Assembly: GCF_012275515.1 (NCBI RefSeq)
Contig: NZ_JAAZQL010000013.1
Coordinates: 1-64,000, forward strand
Direction: 5' to 3'
DNA: 64,000 bases
From: Novosphingobium sp. SG707
GTDB taxonomy: Bacteria; Pseudomonadota; Alphaproteobacteria; Sphingomonadales; Sphingomonadaceae
This document shows positions 18,956 through 27,965 of the stretch, piece by piece. Position numbers and translations under genes: made by a program. Every line of letters begins with the position of its first letter. Positions within the stretch are counted from its first letter, which is position 1. The notes under the pieces are model-generated. The model was not told the origin of the DNA and searched no databases. It saw nothing but the letters and a program-made list of their open reading frames with translations.

Positions 18956-20272
18956 TCAGCCATGGGGCCCCTCACGCGCGGCAATGGCACCCGCGAGATA
19001 GCGCAGCGCCAGTCGGAAAGCGGCCCATGCCAGCACCGTGCCGCCAATCACGACCACCGCCAGCGAGGAACCAAGGGCTGCTTCGGAGCCGAACACATAT
19101 TGCGTGAGCGCGGCGACAATCGCCGGACCCGCGCCCAGCCCGAGCAGGGTGAAAACAAAGAGGAAGAAGGCCAGCAACCGCGCGCGCACCTGCGCCGGGG
19201 CGATCATCGCCATCACCGAGGAGACATAGACCATAAAGGGCACGGTGATGAATTGCGCCACGCAATAACAGGCGAGGAACACCCAGACATTGGCCGCAAA
19301 GAACATATAGGCGATGACCGGAAACAGGCCCAGGATCAGCCAGCCATAGAAGCGCAGATGCGCATCCTTCATGCCGCGTGCGAACAATTTGTCCACGATC
19401 CAGCCGTTCAGCACGAGGCTGACCGCCGAGATGATGTTCATGATCGACAGGGCGGGGCCATATTGCACCGGCTTCCACCCGAAATGGCGCTCGATATAGG
19501 TGGGCACCCAATTGGTCATCGAATAGCCGCAGATCGCCAACGCCGAGGTGCCGATCAACATCAGCCCCAGTAGGCGCCAGTTGCCGCGCATAAAGTCCAT
19601 CGTGACGGCGCGGGCATTGGCCTGGTCGTTTTCCCCGGCCAGACGGCGGCGCGGCGGATCGGGAAAGGTGAATACCAGCAGGCCCAGCAAGAGTCCGGGC
19701 AGGCCCACCATCATCATCACCAATTGCCACGGCTGGCTGGCCGCGTGAAAGGGCAGGGTCATGCCCTTATGCGCGGTGGCCCATGCAATCGCGATGCCGC
19801 CAAGGCCAAAGGCCGTGGCCGAACCGACCTTGCCCGCCATCTGAAAGGTCGATGTGGCCCGCGTCAGCAGATGGGGCGGGAAAGCGTCCGCAATCAGCGA
19901 ATAGGCGGCGGGCAGCAAAGCCGCCTCGCCCGCGCCCACCAGAATGCGCGCGGCCAGCAATCCCTCATAGCTTTGCGCATAGCCGCAGGCGATGGTGGCG
20001 CAGGCCCAGACCATCACCCCGCCGCAAATGATCCACCGCCGCGAATAACGATCCGAGGCCCAGCCCAAGGGCAGGCCAAACACCGCATAGAAAATCGCAA
20101 AGGAGGTGGAGGTCACCATGCTGACCTGAACATCGGTGAGCAGCAGGTGCTTCTTGATCGGGCTGACCAGCATGGACAGGATCAGCCGGTCCACCCAGCT
20201 TTGCACATAGAGCAGGAACAGCACCGCGACCATCCACCAACTGCGGCTCAGGTTTTGAGGTTGATTTTCCAT
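18956..20272 (-). CDS. Major facilitator superfamily transporter
   Basis: A 438-residue inner-membrane transporter with about 12 hydrophobic segments. The MFS loop motif between helices 2 and 3 is seen as GLPLGWASDRYSRRW, and VGAGEAALLPAAYSLIADAFP marks helices 4-5. It resembles the MFS protein at 45719-47044 (similar SWVDRLILSMLVSPIKKHL / SLADRYLMALMVEPIKQGL opening), so the two probably take up related organic acids. It lies between acyl-CoA dehydrogenase and acyl-CoA synthetase genes in the nine-gene operon, so import of the acid to be activated is likely (inference). Confidence 0.9.
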   Translation of the reverse strand: MENQPQNLSRSWWMVAVLFLLYVQSWVDRLILSMLVSPIKKHLLLTDVQVSMVTSTSFAIFYAVFGLPLGWASDRYSRRWIICGGVMVWACATIACGYAQSYEGLLAARILVGAGEAALLPAAYSLIADAFPPHLLTRATSTFQMAGKVGSATAFGLGGIAIAWATAHKGMTLPFHAASQPWQLVMMMVGLPGLLLGLLVFTFPDPPRRRLAGENDQANARAVTMDFMRGNWRLLGLMLIGTSALAICGYSMTNWVPTYIERHFGWKPVQYGPALSIMNIISAVSLVLNGWIVDKLFARGMKDAHLRFYGWLILGLFPVIAYMFFAANVWVFLACYCVAQFITVPFMVYVSSVMAMIAPAQVRARLLAFFLFVFTLLGLGAGPAIVAALTQYVFGSEAALGSSLAVVVIGGTVLAWAAFRLALRYLAGAIAAREGPHG

Positions 20273-20288
20273 CGCGGTGTGCTCCGGC

Positions 20289-21518
20289 TTATCGGACAGG
20301 AAGGGCGGACAGTTGGGCTATTTTCAATTTGCCCAATTGGGCCAGATGCACCTCGTCCGGGCCGTCGGTCAGGCGGACATAGCGCGCGTTGATAAAGGCG
20401 CTGGCCACCGGAAAGTCCTTGGACAGGCCGATGCCGCCATGGACCTGTATCGCGCGGTCGGTCACGGTTTGCGCCATGCGCGGGGCAACGATCTTGATCG
20501 CGGCGATCAGATCCTTGGCCGCCTTGTTGCCATAGCGGTCCATCGCATCGGCGGCCTTGAGCGTAAGCAGCCGCGCCTGTTCGACCTCGCAGAAGGAGAG
20601 GGCGACTTCCTGACGGATGCTGCCCTGATCGGCCAGCTTGCGGCCAAAGGCGACGCGTTCATTCACGCGGCGTGCCATATATTCCAGCGCGCGCTGGGCC
20701 TGTCCGATCACGCGCATGCAATGGTGGATGCGGCCCGGCCCGAGGCGGCCCTGCGCGATCTCGAACCCGCGCCCCTCGCCCAGCACCATATTGGCGGCCG
20801 GAACGCGGACATTGGTAAAGCTGACCTCGGCATGGCCGGTGGGCGAATGATAGGTGCCCAGCACGTCCAGAGGGCGCACGATCTCGATGCCGGGCGTGTC
20901 GCGCGGTACAAGGATCATTGAATGCTGCTGATGCTTGCTGCGGCTCTCGTCAGGCGTGCGGCCCAGCACGATGAACAGCTTGGTGTTGGGATCGCAGGCG
21001 CTGGAGATCCACCACTTGCGACCATTGATGACATATTCATCGCCATCGCGGACAATCGAGGTTTCGATATTGGTGGCGTCCGAGGATGCCACCGCCGGTT
21101 CGGTCATCACATAGGAAGAGCGGATCTCGCCCGCCATCAGGGGCGTCAGCCATTGTTCCTGCTGCTCGGGCGTGCCGTAGCGGGCGAGCACTTCCATATT
21201 GCCCGAATCCGGCGCGGCGCAGTTGAAATATTCCGAAGCGCCGATCACGCGCCCCATGATCTCGGCCAGCGGGGCATATTCCAGATTGGTCAGGCCCGGG
21301 CTGAAGGCGCCATATTCATGGGGCAGGAACAGGTTCCACAAGCCCGCATCCCTGGCCTTGGCCTTGATGCCCTCGGTGCCGTGCCAGCGTTTCCACGCAT
21401 TGGCCGGATCGGCGTGAAAGCGGTCGCGCTCCTTTTCGATGGGGTAGACATAGGCGTCCATGAAGGTGGTCAATTGCGCGGACAGCGCCTTCACCTTGTC
21501 GGAATATTCAAAATCCAT
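20289..21518 (-). CDS. Acyl-CoA dehydrogenase, ACAD10/11- or LvaC-like
   Basis: A 409-residue flavoprotein of the acyl-CoA dehydrogenase fold. It shows [20 protein letters not shown] (FAD/substrate loop), the arginine-rich [17 protein letters not shown], and the C-terminal base in [15 protein letters not shown], a form typical of the ACAD10/11 branch. In that branch, and in bacterial LvaC, the enzyme works with an aminoglycoside-phosphotransferase-like kinase to convert 4-hydroxyacyl-CoA through a phosphorylated intermediate into an enoyl-CoA. Such a kinase homologue is two genes upstream at 22300. Plain alpha-beta dehydrogenation remains possible. Confidence 0.88.
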   Translation of the reverse strand: MDFEYSDKVKALSAQLTTFMDAYVYPIEKERDRFHADPANAWKRWHGTEGIKAKARDAGLWNLFLPHEYGAFSPGLTNLEYAPLAEIMGRVIGASEYFNCAAPDSGNMEVLARYGTPEQQEQWLTPLMAGEIRSSYVMTEPAVASSDATNIETSIVRDGDEYVINGRKWWISSACDPNTKLFIVLGRTPDESRSKHQQHSMILVPRDTPGIEIVRPLDVLGTYHSPTGHAEVSFTNVRVPAANMVLGEGRGFEIAQGRLGPGRIHHCMRVIGQAQRALEYMARRVNERVAFGRKLADQGSIRQEVALSFCEVEQARLLTLKAADAMDRYGNKAAKDLIAAIKIVAPRMAQTVTDRAIQVHGGIGLSKDFPVASAFINARYVRLTDGPDEVHLAQLGKLKIAQLSALPVR

Positions 21519-21547
21519 CGGGGTGAACCCTTTGCGAAGTGAGGATT

Positions 21548-22282
21548 TTAGAGGGTAAGGCCGCCATCGACGATGATGGTCTGGCCGCAGATGTAGCCGG
21601 CCAGCGGCGAGGCGAGGAACAGGGCGACGCCCGCCATTTCCTCGACCGTGCCAAACCGGCGCAGGGGGATCTTGGCCAAGGCGCGCTCGCGGCGCTCGTC
21701 ATTGTCCATCGTCACCTTGGTCATCTTGGTGTCGACCAGACTGGGCGCGATGCCGTTGACGCGGATGCCGTCGCCCGCCCATGCCTGGGCCAGCGTGCGC
21801 ACCAGATTGACCGCGCCCGCCTTGGATGCGGCATAGGCCGGATTGCCCATCGTCGCGCGAAAGGCGCCGATGGAGCTGACGACGATGACGCTGCCCTTGG
21901 CGGCGGAGAGTTCGGCGTGGAAGCGCTGCGAAATATGCATCACGCTGCCCAGATTGACCGCCATCACCTTGTCCCAGCCTTCGGGGGTGAATTCCTGACG
22001 GCGGTAAAGCACCGCGCCCTGCGAATGGATCAGGATATCGATGGTATCAAAGGGCGCGGGGGCGGCGGCAATCGCGGCCGGATCGCTGACATCGACCTGC
22101 GTATAGCCGAGGCCCGACAGGTCCGATCCTTCCTCGCCCGCATAATCGGTCGCGGCGGCACGCGTGCCCCAGACATGGACATGGGCGCCCGCGTCAAACA
22201 GCGCGCGGGCAATGCCATTGCCGATCCCGCTGGAGCCGCCAATGACCAGCGCGTTTTTGCCGGTGAAATCGAGTGGGTTCAT
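21548..22282 (-). CDS. Short-chain dehydrogenase/reductase
   Basis: A 244-residue classical SDR. The cofactor motif is [11 protein letters not shown] (12-22), the catalytic Ser is in VVSSIG, and the Tyr-Lys pair is in YAASKAG. The usual NNAG is changed to HSQGA. The C-terminal [12 protein letters not shown] is typical. The residues after the second beta strand (WGTRAAATD) include an Arg, which suggests NADP but does not prove it. It would interconvert a hydroxyl and a ketone on the substrate. It lies between the kinase-like and the ACAD11-like genes, so it may make or use the 4-hydroxy group handled by those proteins. Confidence 0.9.
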   Translation of the reverse strand: MNPLDFTGKNALVIGGSSGIGNGIARALFDAGAHVHVWGTRAAATDYAGEEGSDLSGLGYTQVDVSDPAAIAAAPAPFDTIDILIHSQGAVLYRRQEFTPEGWDKVMAVNLGSVMHISQRFHAELSAAKGSVIVVSSIGAFRATMGNPAYAASKAGAVNLVRTLAQAWAGDGIRVNGIAPSLVDTKMTKVTMDNDERRERALAKIPLRRFGTVEEMAGVALFLASPLAGYICGQTIIVDGGLTL

Positions 22283-22299
22283 CGGGCGGAAAACTCCCT

Positions 22300-23331
22300 T
22301 TAGCGGATGAGGCGCGCGGCGCGCTCGAACAGGTGGATGGCGCGGCCATGCAGGCGGTCGCCGACATCGCGCGGCGCCTTTCCGGCGCAGGCGCGGGCAA
22401 AGGTGCCTTCAAGCAGGATGCCCAGCTTGTAACAGGCCAGAACGTGATACCAGTCGACGGCCGACAGATTGCGGGCCGACCCTTCGACATAGCGAGCGAT
22501 CAGCTCAGCAGGCGTGGGAAAGCCGTCCCATGGCGTGACCGACACCGTGCTCGCGCCGTCTCCATCGGGCCATGTCGCCAGCACCCAGCCCAGATCGAGC
22601 AGCGGGTCGCCAATCGTGGCCAGTTCCCAATCGACAATCGCGGCCAGATCGGCGCTGTCGCGGCGGTACATGACATTGGCCAGATGATAGTCGCCATGCA
22701 TGATGCCGGGGATGAACGCGCCCGGACGATGCGCATCGAGCCAGGCGCCCACCGCCCCCACATCGGGCAGCGCGCTCGCGCCGGGCCATTCGACAAAATC
22801 GGCATAGGAGGCCAGTTGATCGCGCCAGCGCGACACTTGCCGATCAAGGAAACCTTCGGGTCGCCCGAAACCTTCAAGGCCCACGGCGCGGTAATTGACC
22901 CGCCCCAGCGCGGCAATGCCATCGACCAGCGCCAGACCCATCGCATGGCGCATGGCGGGCGAGGAGGCATGAGGCTCCGGCAATTGTCCGATGGGGTTGA
23001 AGCCATCGACCGGCTCCATCAGATAGAAGGCACAGCCCAGTACTTCCTCATCATCACAGGCCGCGATCAACGCCGGATGGGGCACCTCGCTGCCCGCCAA
23101 TGCGCGCAGCACGCGGGCCTCGCGGCGCATCGTCTCGTTCGAATTGGCGCGCGGGTGCAAAGGGGGGCGGCGAAACACGAAGGTCCGCCCGTCCATGGCA
23201 AAGCGCAACAGGATATTCTGCGTGCCTCCCGCCAGCGTGCTGACGTCCTCGATCACGCCGCCGCCCAGCCCTTGAGCACGCATCCAAGCGCCCAGCGAAT
23301 CGGTGTTTACGCCCAAATTCACAAGAGACAT
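22300..23331 (-). CDS. Phosphotransferase family protein (LvaA / ACAD10-kinase-like)
   Basis: A 343-residue aminoglycoside-phosphotransferase/choline-kinase fold protein. The catalytic loop is GIMHGDYHLANVMYRR and the metal-binding Asp follows in AAIVDWELATIGDPLLDLGW. The N-terminal lobe includes GGTQNILLRFAMDGRTFVFRRPP. In the levulinate pathway a member (LvaA) phosphorylates 4-hydroxyacyl-CoA, which an ACAD-fold enzyme then converts; ACAD10/11 carry the same two activities fused. The ACAD11-like gene is in this operon, so I infer that role. ATG 23331 is used; GAGG touches it, so GTG 23322 is an alternative start. It is the first gene of the nine-gene operon. Confidence 0.87.
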   Translation of the reverse strand: MSLVNLGVNTDSLGAWMRAQGLGGGVIEDVSTLAGGTQNILLRFAMDGRTFVFRRPPLHPRANSNETMRREARVLRALAGSEVPHPALIAACDDEEVLGCAFYLMEPVDGFNPIGQLPEPHASSPAMRHAMGLALVDGIAALGRVNYRAVGLEGFGRPEGFLDRQVSRWRDQLASYADFVEWPGASALPDVGAVGAWLDAHRPGAFIPGIMHGDYHLANVMYRRDSADLAAIVDWELATIGDPLLDLGWVLATWPDGDGASTVSVTPWDGFPTPAELIARYVEGSARNLSAVDWYHVLACYKLGILLEGTFARACAGKAPRDVGDRLHGRAIHLFERAARLIR

Positions 23332-23382
23332 CCTCAACTTATGCGATGTGCAACCATCGTCTAATGCAAATGGATAATGCAC

Positions 23383-23424
23383 TTGACGAAGGCGCTTGGC
23401 AATGAGATTTTGCACTCATGGTCA
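23383..23424 (+). promoter_or_regulatory. Promoter and operator of the F420 operon regulator, overlapping its start codon
   Basis: TTGACG (23383-23388), a 17-base spacer and GATTTT (23406-23411) form a promoter. The operator-like TGCACTCATGGTCA (23411-23424) begins at the -10 box and contains ATG 23418. The transcript would begin at or next to the ATG, so the message may be leaderless. Between 23332 and 23382 are further TGCA half-sites, which may serve the divergent nine-gene operon. Confidence 0.5.
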
Positions 23425-24134
23425 GACTTCAGAAACCACGGGCAGAGGAAAACGGGACGGGCGGCGCTGAGCAGATCAAGCGCATCGCGCTGCGTCTGTT
23501 TGCCGAACGCGGGGTCGATGGCGTGACGGTGCGCGAGATTGCGGCTGCGGCAGGACAGAAGAATCACGGCGCGGTGGGCTATCATTTCGGGTCCAAGGAA
23601 ACGCTGGTGCGCGCGATCATTAAGGATGGCGCGGTGGAGCTGGACCGGCTGCGCAACAGCGCGCTCGATGCGGTGGAGGCGGACGGCGGCCCGCGCCATC
23701 TGCGCGATGTGGTCGATGTGCTGATCGGTTCGGTCACGGCGCTGTCGGATGATGATTATGTGCGCTTCATCACGCTGTTCGGCATGACGCATCGCGATCT
23801 GATGATCGAGGCGATCGAGCCGGAATGGAACCATGCCTATGGCCGGTGTCTGGCGCATCTGCGCCGCCTGATGCCGGTGATGAGCGCGCAGATGCGCAAC
23901 CAGCGTTTCGTTTTCATGGGCGCGCTGCTCAGCGCGGTGCTCTCGGCGCGGGCGCGGGCCTTGGCCGATCCCACGCGGACCCATCCGATGTGGGCGGGCG
24001 ACATCGGCCTTGAACATTTCGCGCAGGTGATGACCGCGATGCTGGCGGCCCCGGTCGATTTGCCGGATAGTGAATTGCAAATGGCTGATTCGAAAAGGCT
24101 TGCCGATCATGGGCCGCTTGGCCCGGTCGGATAG
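23418..24134 (+). CDS. TetR-family regulator heading the F420 operon
   Basis: A 238-residue regulator. The N-terminal helix-turn-helix is VDGVTVREIAAAAGQKNHGAVGYHFGSKETLVRAII; the remainder is an alpha-helical effector domain. Its recognition region (QKNHGAVGYHF) closely resembles that of the regulator at 52670 (SRNNNAVQYHF), and both genes have a TGCAC-N4-GGTCA site at their 5' ends. It is therefore a candidate for the protein that binds the window-wide palindrome. It is divergent from the nine-gene catabolic operon and 17 bases upstream of cofGH, so it probably controls both sides. No ribosome-binding site is seen. Confidence 0.87.
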   Translation: MVRLQKPRAEENGTGGAEQIKRIALRLFAERGVDGVTVREIAAAAGQKNHGAVGYHFGSKETLVRAIIKDGAVELDRLRNSALDAVEADGGPRHLRDVVDVLIGSVTALSDDDYVRFITLFGMTHRDLMIEAIEPEWNHAYGRCLAHLRRLMPVMSAQMRNQRFVFMGALLSAVLSARARALADPTRTHPMWAGDIGLEHFAQVMTAMLAAPVDLPDSELQMADSKRLADHGPLGPVG

Positions 24135-24151
24135 AATACGGGAGAGAGACA

Positions 24152-26542
24152 GTGGAAAGCGCGACCAAAACTGGCGCCTTTGATGCGGATATGCCGCTTG
24201 ATGCCATGATGGCGGCGGCCTGCGCCCTGCGCGATGCGGGGCATGGGCGGGTGCAGACATGGTCGCGCAAAGTGTTCATCCCGCTCACGCAATTGTGCCG
24301 GGACCGGTGCCATTACTGCACCTTTGCCCAGCCGCCCCAGCCGGGCGAATCGCCCTATATGAGCCGCGAGGATGTGCTGGCCGTGGCGCGGGCCGGGGCG
24401 GCGGCGGGTTGCACCGAGGCCCTGTTCACCTTGGGCGACAAGCCGGAACTGCGTTACAGCGCGGCGCGTGAGGCGCTGGCCAGGATGGGCTATGCCACCA
24501 CGATTGATTACCTGATCGCGATGTGCGCGGCGGTGCGTGATGAAACGGGCCTGCTGCCCCATGTGAATGCGGGCGTGATGAGCCGCGAGGATATGGCGGC
24601 CCTGCGCGAGGTGTCCGTTTCGCAGGGGCTGATGCTCGAATCGCTCAGCCTGCGCCTGTGCGCCAAGGGCGGCCCGCATTACCGATCCCCGGACAAGGAG
24701 CCCGAGGCGCGGCTGGCCATGCTGCGTCAGGCGGGCGAATTGCGCGTGCCTTTCACCACCGGCATCCTGATCGGCATTGGCGAAACGCGCGAGGAACGGA
24801 TTGAGGCGCTGGAGGCCATTGCCGCCGAGCACCGCCGTTACGGCCATGTGCAGGAAGTCATCGTCCAGAATTTCCGCGCCAAAGCCCGCACCCCCATGGC
24901 CGATGCGCCCGAACCGGATCTGGATGATCTGCTCTGGACCATCGCGGCGGCGCGGCTGATTCTGGGGCCGGATATGAACATTCAGGCCCCGCCCAACCTG
25001 TCGGCGGATGATTTTCCGCGCCTGATCGCGGCGGGGATCAATGATTGGGGCGGGGTTTCGCCCGTCACCATCGACCATGTGAACCCCGAAGCGCCATGGC
25101 CCGAAGTCACTCGCCTGCGCGCCGGGACCGAGCATGCCGGGCGCAGCCTTGTCGCGCGCCTGCCCGCCTATCCGGCATGGCTGGGCGCCGATTGGCAGGC
25201 GCCCGCGATGCGCCGCGCGATTATGGCGGCGGGCGATGCGCAAGGATACGCGCGCGATGACATGTGGTCGCCGGGCGTGGCGCTGCCCAAGCGGGACGTG
25301 GTGGCCTCCGCCCTATCGGTTTCCCCCGAAATTGCCGATGCGGTGCAATCGGCGCTGGCGGGCGACGCGCTGGATGAGGAGGCCATCGTCACGCTCTTTT
25401 CCGCGCGTGATGCCGATCTCGAGCATGTCTGCGCGGCGGCCGACAATCTGCGGCGGGAGAAGAAGGGGGACGCCATCACCTATGTCGTCAACCGCAACAT
25501 CAATTACACCAATATCTGCACCTTCAAATGCGGCTTCTGCGCCTTTTCCAAGGGCGATATGGCCGAGGCTTTGCGCGGTCGCCCCTATGACCTGTCGATG
25601 GACGAGGTGATCCGCCGCACCGCCGAGGCATGGGCGCGCGGGGCCACTGAGGTCTGTCTGCAAGGCGGTATCCATCCGCATTACACCGGCGAGACCTATA
25701 TCAATCTGGCCAAGGCGGTCCGCGCGGCGGTGCCGGAAATGCATATCCATGCCTTTTCCCCGCTGGAGGTGTCGCAGGGGGCCAAGGCGTCGAACCTGTC
25801 GCTCGAAGGCTATCTGCGCGCGCTGAAAGAGGCTGGCCTCGATACCCTGCCGGGCACGGCGGCCGAGATTCTCGACGATGAGGTGCGCGATGTTATCTGC
25901 CCCGACAAGCTGACCACCGACGAATGGCTGGAGGTGATCGAGACGGCGCATCGCGTGGGCTTCAAGACCACCGCGACGATCATGTTCGGCCATGTCGAAA
26001 CCCCGCATCACTGGGCGCGCCACCTGATCCGCATCCGCGATCTTCAGGAGCGTACCGGGGGCTTTACCGAATTCGTGCCTCTGCCCTTCATCCATATGGA
26101 GGCGCCGATGGCGATCAAGGGACAGGCCCGCCATGGCCCGACCTTCCGCGAGGTGCGCCTGATGCATGCCGTGGCGCGATTGGTGTTCAACGGCCGCATC
26201 GATTCGATCCAGACCAGTTGGGTGAAACTGGGCGAGGAGGGGGTGAAGGCCTGCCTCAATTCGGGCGCCAATGATCTGGGCGGCACGTTGATGAATGAAA
26301 GCATCAGCCGCGCGGCGGGCGCCGCCCATGGGCAGGAAATGCCGCCCGAGGCGATGGAAGCCTTGATTCGCAGTATCGGGCGCGTGCCGGTGCAGCGCAG
26401 CACCGCCTATGGCGCGGTGGCGCAGGAAACTCACCAGCGCGGGCTGAACGCCGAGGCGCTGACCCCGATGATCCAGACCCCGCCGCGCAAGAAGCGCGAG
26501 GGGGCCAATGATAAAACAGAGAGGTTTGAACATGCAGGATAA
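24152..26542 (+). CDS. fbiC: FO synthase, CofG-CofH fusion (FbiC type)
   Basis: A 796-residue double radical-SAM enzyme that makes 7,8-didemethyl-8-hydroxy-5-deazariboflavin, the chromophore of F420, from tyrosine and the flavin precursor 5-amino-6-ribitylaminouracil. The CofG half has C49-RDR-C53-HY-C56, and the CofH half has C456-TFK-C460-GF-C463. Both are CxxxCxxC clusters binding 4Fe-4S and SAM. Fused forms are typical of actinobacteria and also occur in some proteobacteria. The GTG start at 24152 follows GGGAGAGAGA. Its last codons overlap the next gene by 11 bases. This enzyme is the diagnostic step of F420 synthesis. Confidence 0.96.
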   Translation: MESATKTGAFDADMPLDAMMAAACALRDAGHGRVQTWSRKVFIPLTQLCRDRCHYCTFAQPPQPGESPYMSREDVLAVARAGAAAGCTEALFTLGDKPELRYSAAREALARMGYATTIDYLIAMCAAVRDETGLLPHVNAGVMSREDMAALREVSVSQGLMLESLSLRLCAKGGPHYRSPDKEPEARLAMLRQAGELRVPFTTGILIGIGETREERIEALEAIAAEHRRYGHVQEVIVQNFRAKARTPMADAPEPDLDDLLWTIAAARLILGPDMNIQAPPNLSADDFPRLIAAGINDWGGVSPVTIDHVNPEAPWPEVTRLRAGTEHAGRSLVARLPAYPAWLGADWQAPAMRRAIMAAGDAQGYARDDMWSPGVALPKRDVVASALSVSPEIADAVQSALAGDALDEEAIVTLFSARDADLEHVCAAADNLRREKKGDAITYVVNRNINYTNICTFKCGFCAFSKGDMAEALRGRPYDLSMDEVIRRTAEAWARGATEVCLQGGIHPHYTGETYINLAKAVRAAVPEMHIHAFSPLEVSQGAKASNLSLEGYLRALKEAGLDTLPGTAAEILDDEVRDVICPDKLTTDEWLEVIETAHRVGFKTTATIMFGHVETPHHWARHLIRIRDLQERTGGFTEFVPLPFIHMEAPMAIKGQARHGPTFREVRLMHAVARLVFNGRIDSIQTSWVKLGEEGVKACLNSGANDLGGTLMNESISRAAGAAHGQEMPPEAMEALIRSIGRVPVQRSTAYGAVAQETHQRGLNAEALTPMIQTPPRKKREGANDKTERFEHAG

Positions 26543-27191
26543 GGCAACCATCGCCGTTCTGGGCGGCACGGGTAAGGAAGGCGGCGGGCTGGCGCTGCGC
26601 TGGGCGCACAAGGGGCACCGCGTCATCATCGGCGGCCGCAGCGCCGAGCGCGCGGGCGAGAGTGCGGCGGCGATGAATGCCACGCTGGGCGGTGAGAATG
26701 TGTCGGGCATGGCCAATGTCGATGCCGCCGCTGCGGCCGATATTGTGGTGCTGGCGGTGCCCTATGCCGCGCAGCAGGCCACGGTGCAGGAGGTTGCCGC
26801 TGGCCTTGCGGGCAAGATCCTGATCGACGTGACCGTGCCGCTGGTCCCGCCCAAGGTCAGCCGGGTGCATATTCCCGAGGGCGGATCGGCGGTCGAGGCG
26901 GTGCAGAAGATGCTGGGCGAGGGCGTCCGGGTGGTTTCGGCCTTCCAGAACATTTCGGCCCATCACCTGACCAAGCTGGACGAAGAGATCGAATGCGACG
27001 TTCTGGTCTGCGCCGATGATGGCGCGGCGGGCGATGAGGTGGTGGCGCTGGCGCAGGAAATCGGCCTGCGCGCATGGTATGCCGGCCCCCTGTGCAATTC
27101 GATTGTTGCCGAGGGGCTGACCTCGGTGCTGATCGCGCTCAACCGGCGGTATAAGGTGCCGGGCGCGGGCATCCGGATTACGGGTGTATAA
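26532..27191 (+). CDS. npdG: NADPH:F420 oxidoreductase-like protein (NpdG/Fno family)
   Basis: 219 residues with an N-terminal Rossmann motif AVLGGTGKEGGGLALRWAHKGHRVIIGGRS, in which the Arg-Ser after the strand fits NADP. The F420-dependent NADP reductase fold follows, with VLAVPYAAQQ, ISAHHLTKLDEEIECDVLVC and LNRRYKVPGAGIRITGV. It transfers hydride between F420 and NADP and so links the deazaflavin pool to NADPH. ATG 26532 is preceded by AGAGAGG and lies within the end of cofGH, implying coupled translation. Its place inside the biosynthetic operon suggests the cell makes F420H2 from NADPH for a specific enzyme. Confidence 0.92.
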   Translation: MQDKATIAVLGGTGKEGGGLALRWAHKGHRVIIGGRSAERAGESAAAMNATLGGENVSGMANVDAAAAADIVVLAVPYAAQQATVQEVAAGLAGKILIDVTVPLVPPKVSRVHIPEGGSAVEAVQKMLGEGVRVVSAFQNISAHHLTKLDEEIECDVLVCADDGAAGDEVVALAQEIGLRAWYAGPLCNSIVAEGLTSVLIALNRRYKVPGAGIRITGV

Positions 27192-27197
27192 GATCCC

Positions 27198-27965
27198 ATG
27201 GGCGCACCTACTCTCTCGATCCATGCCTTGCCCGGCGTGCCGCTGGTCGCGCCGGGCGACGATCTGGGGCGGGTGATCCTTGATGCGCTGGGCGCAGGCG
27301 GGCTGGCCTTGCGCGATGGCGACATCATCGTGCTGGCGCAAAAGATCGTGTCCAAGGCCGAGGGGCGTGCGATCCCGTTATCAGGGGTCCGGCCCTCGTT
27401 TGCGGCGCAGGATCTGGCCACCCGCTGCGACAAGGATGCGCGGCTGGTCGAACTGATCCTGTCGGAAACCGACCGGGTGATGCGGGTGCGGCGCGGGGTG
27501 CTGATCGTGCGGCATCGGCTGGGTTTTGTGCTGGCCAATGCCGGGATCGATCAATCCAATGTCGATCAGGGCGAGGAGCCTGTGGCGCTGCTGCTCCCGC
27601 TGGACCCCGACGCGAGCGCGGCGGCGATCCGTGGCGCATTGCGGCATGCGACCGGCGCCGATGTGGCGGTGGTCATCATCGACAGTTTCGGCCGGGCGTG
27701 GCGCAATGGCACATGCGGGGTGGCCATCGGCTGCGCTGGCATGGCGGGGCTGCTCGACCTGCGCGGCACGCCCGATCTCTATGGTCGCGAACTGGCGACC
27801 AGCGAGTTGGGCCTTGCCGATGAGGTGGCGGCGGCGGCTTCGCTTGCCATGGGGCAGGCGGCGGAAGGATCGCCCATCGTGCTGCTGCGCGGGGTGGCCT
27901 ATGGTCGGCGTGAAGGCAAGGCGGCGGAGCTGATCCGCACGCCGGAAATGGATCTGTTCCCATGA
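27198..27965 (+). CDS. cofE: Coenzyme F420-0:L-glutamate ligase (CofE)
   Basis: A 255-residue stand-alone CofE, which adds glutamates to F420-0 using GTP. The N-terminal DGDIIVLAQKIVSKAEGR segment is a strong family signature; VVIIDSFGRAWRNGTCGVAIGCAG and later LRGTPDLYGREL are also typical. Mycobacterial FbiB carries an extra C-terminal nitroreductase-like domain that reduces dehydro-F420-0. It is absent here and is not found elsewhere in the operon. It starts six bases after npdG and overlaps cofD by four bases. Confidence 0.94.
   Translation: MGAPTLSIHALPGVPLVAPGDDLGRVILDALGAGGLALRDGDIIVLAQKIVSKAEGRAIPLSGVRPSFAAQDLATRCDKDARLVELILSETDRVMRVRRGVLIVRHRLGFVLANAGIDQSNVDQGEEPVALLLPLDPDASAAAIRGALRHATGADVAVVIIDSFGRAWRNGTCGVAIGCAGMAGLLDLRGTPDLYGRELATSELGLADEVAAAASLAMGQAAEGSPIVLLRGVAYGRREGKAAELIRTPEMDLFP

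Noticed and set aside
26508-26531. Longer start for the F420:NADP oxidoreductase
   Set aside because: ATG 26532 has AGAGAGG at a good distance and gives the normal N-terminus just before the Rossmann motif; the extra eight residues would lie in cofGH coding sequence without a ribosome-binding site.
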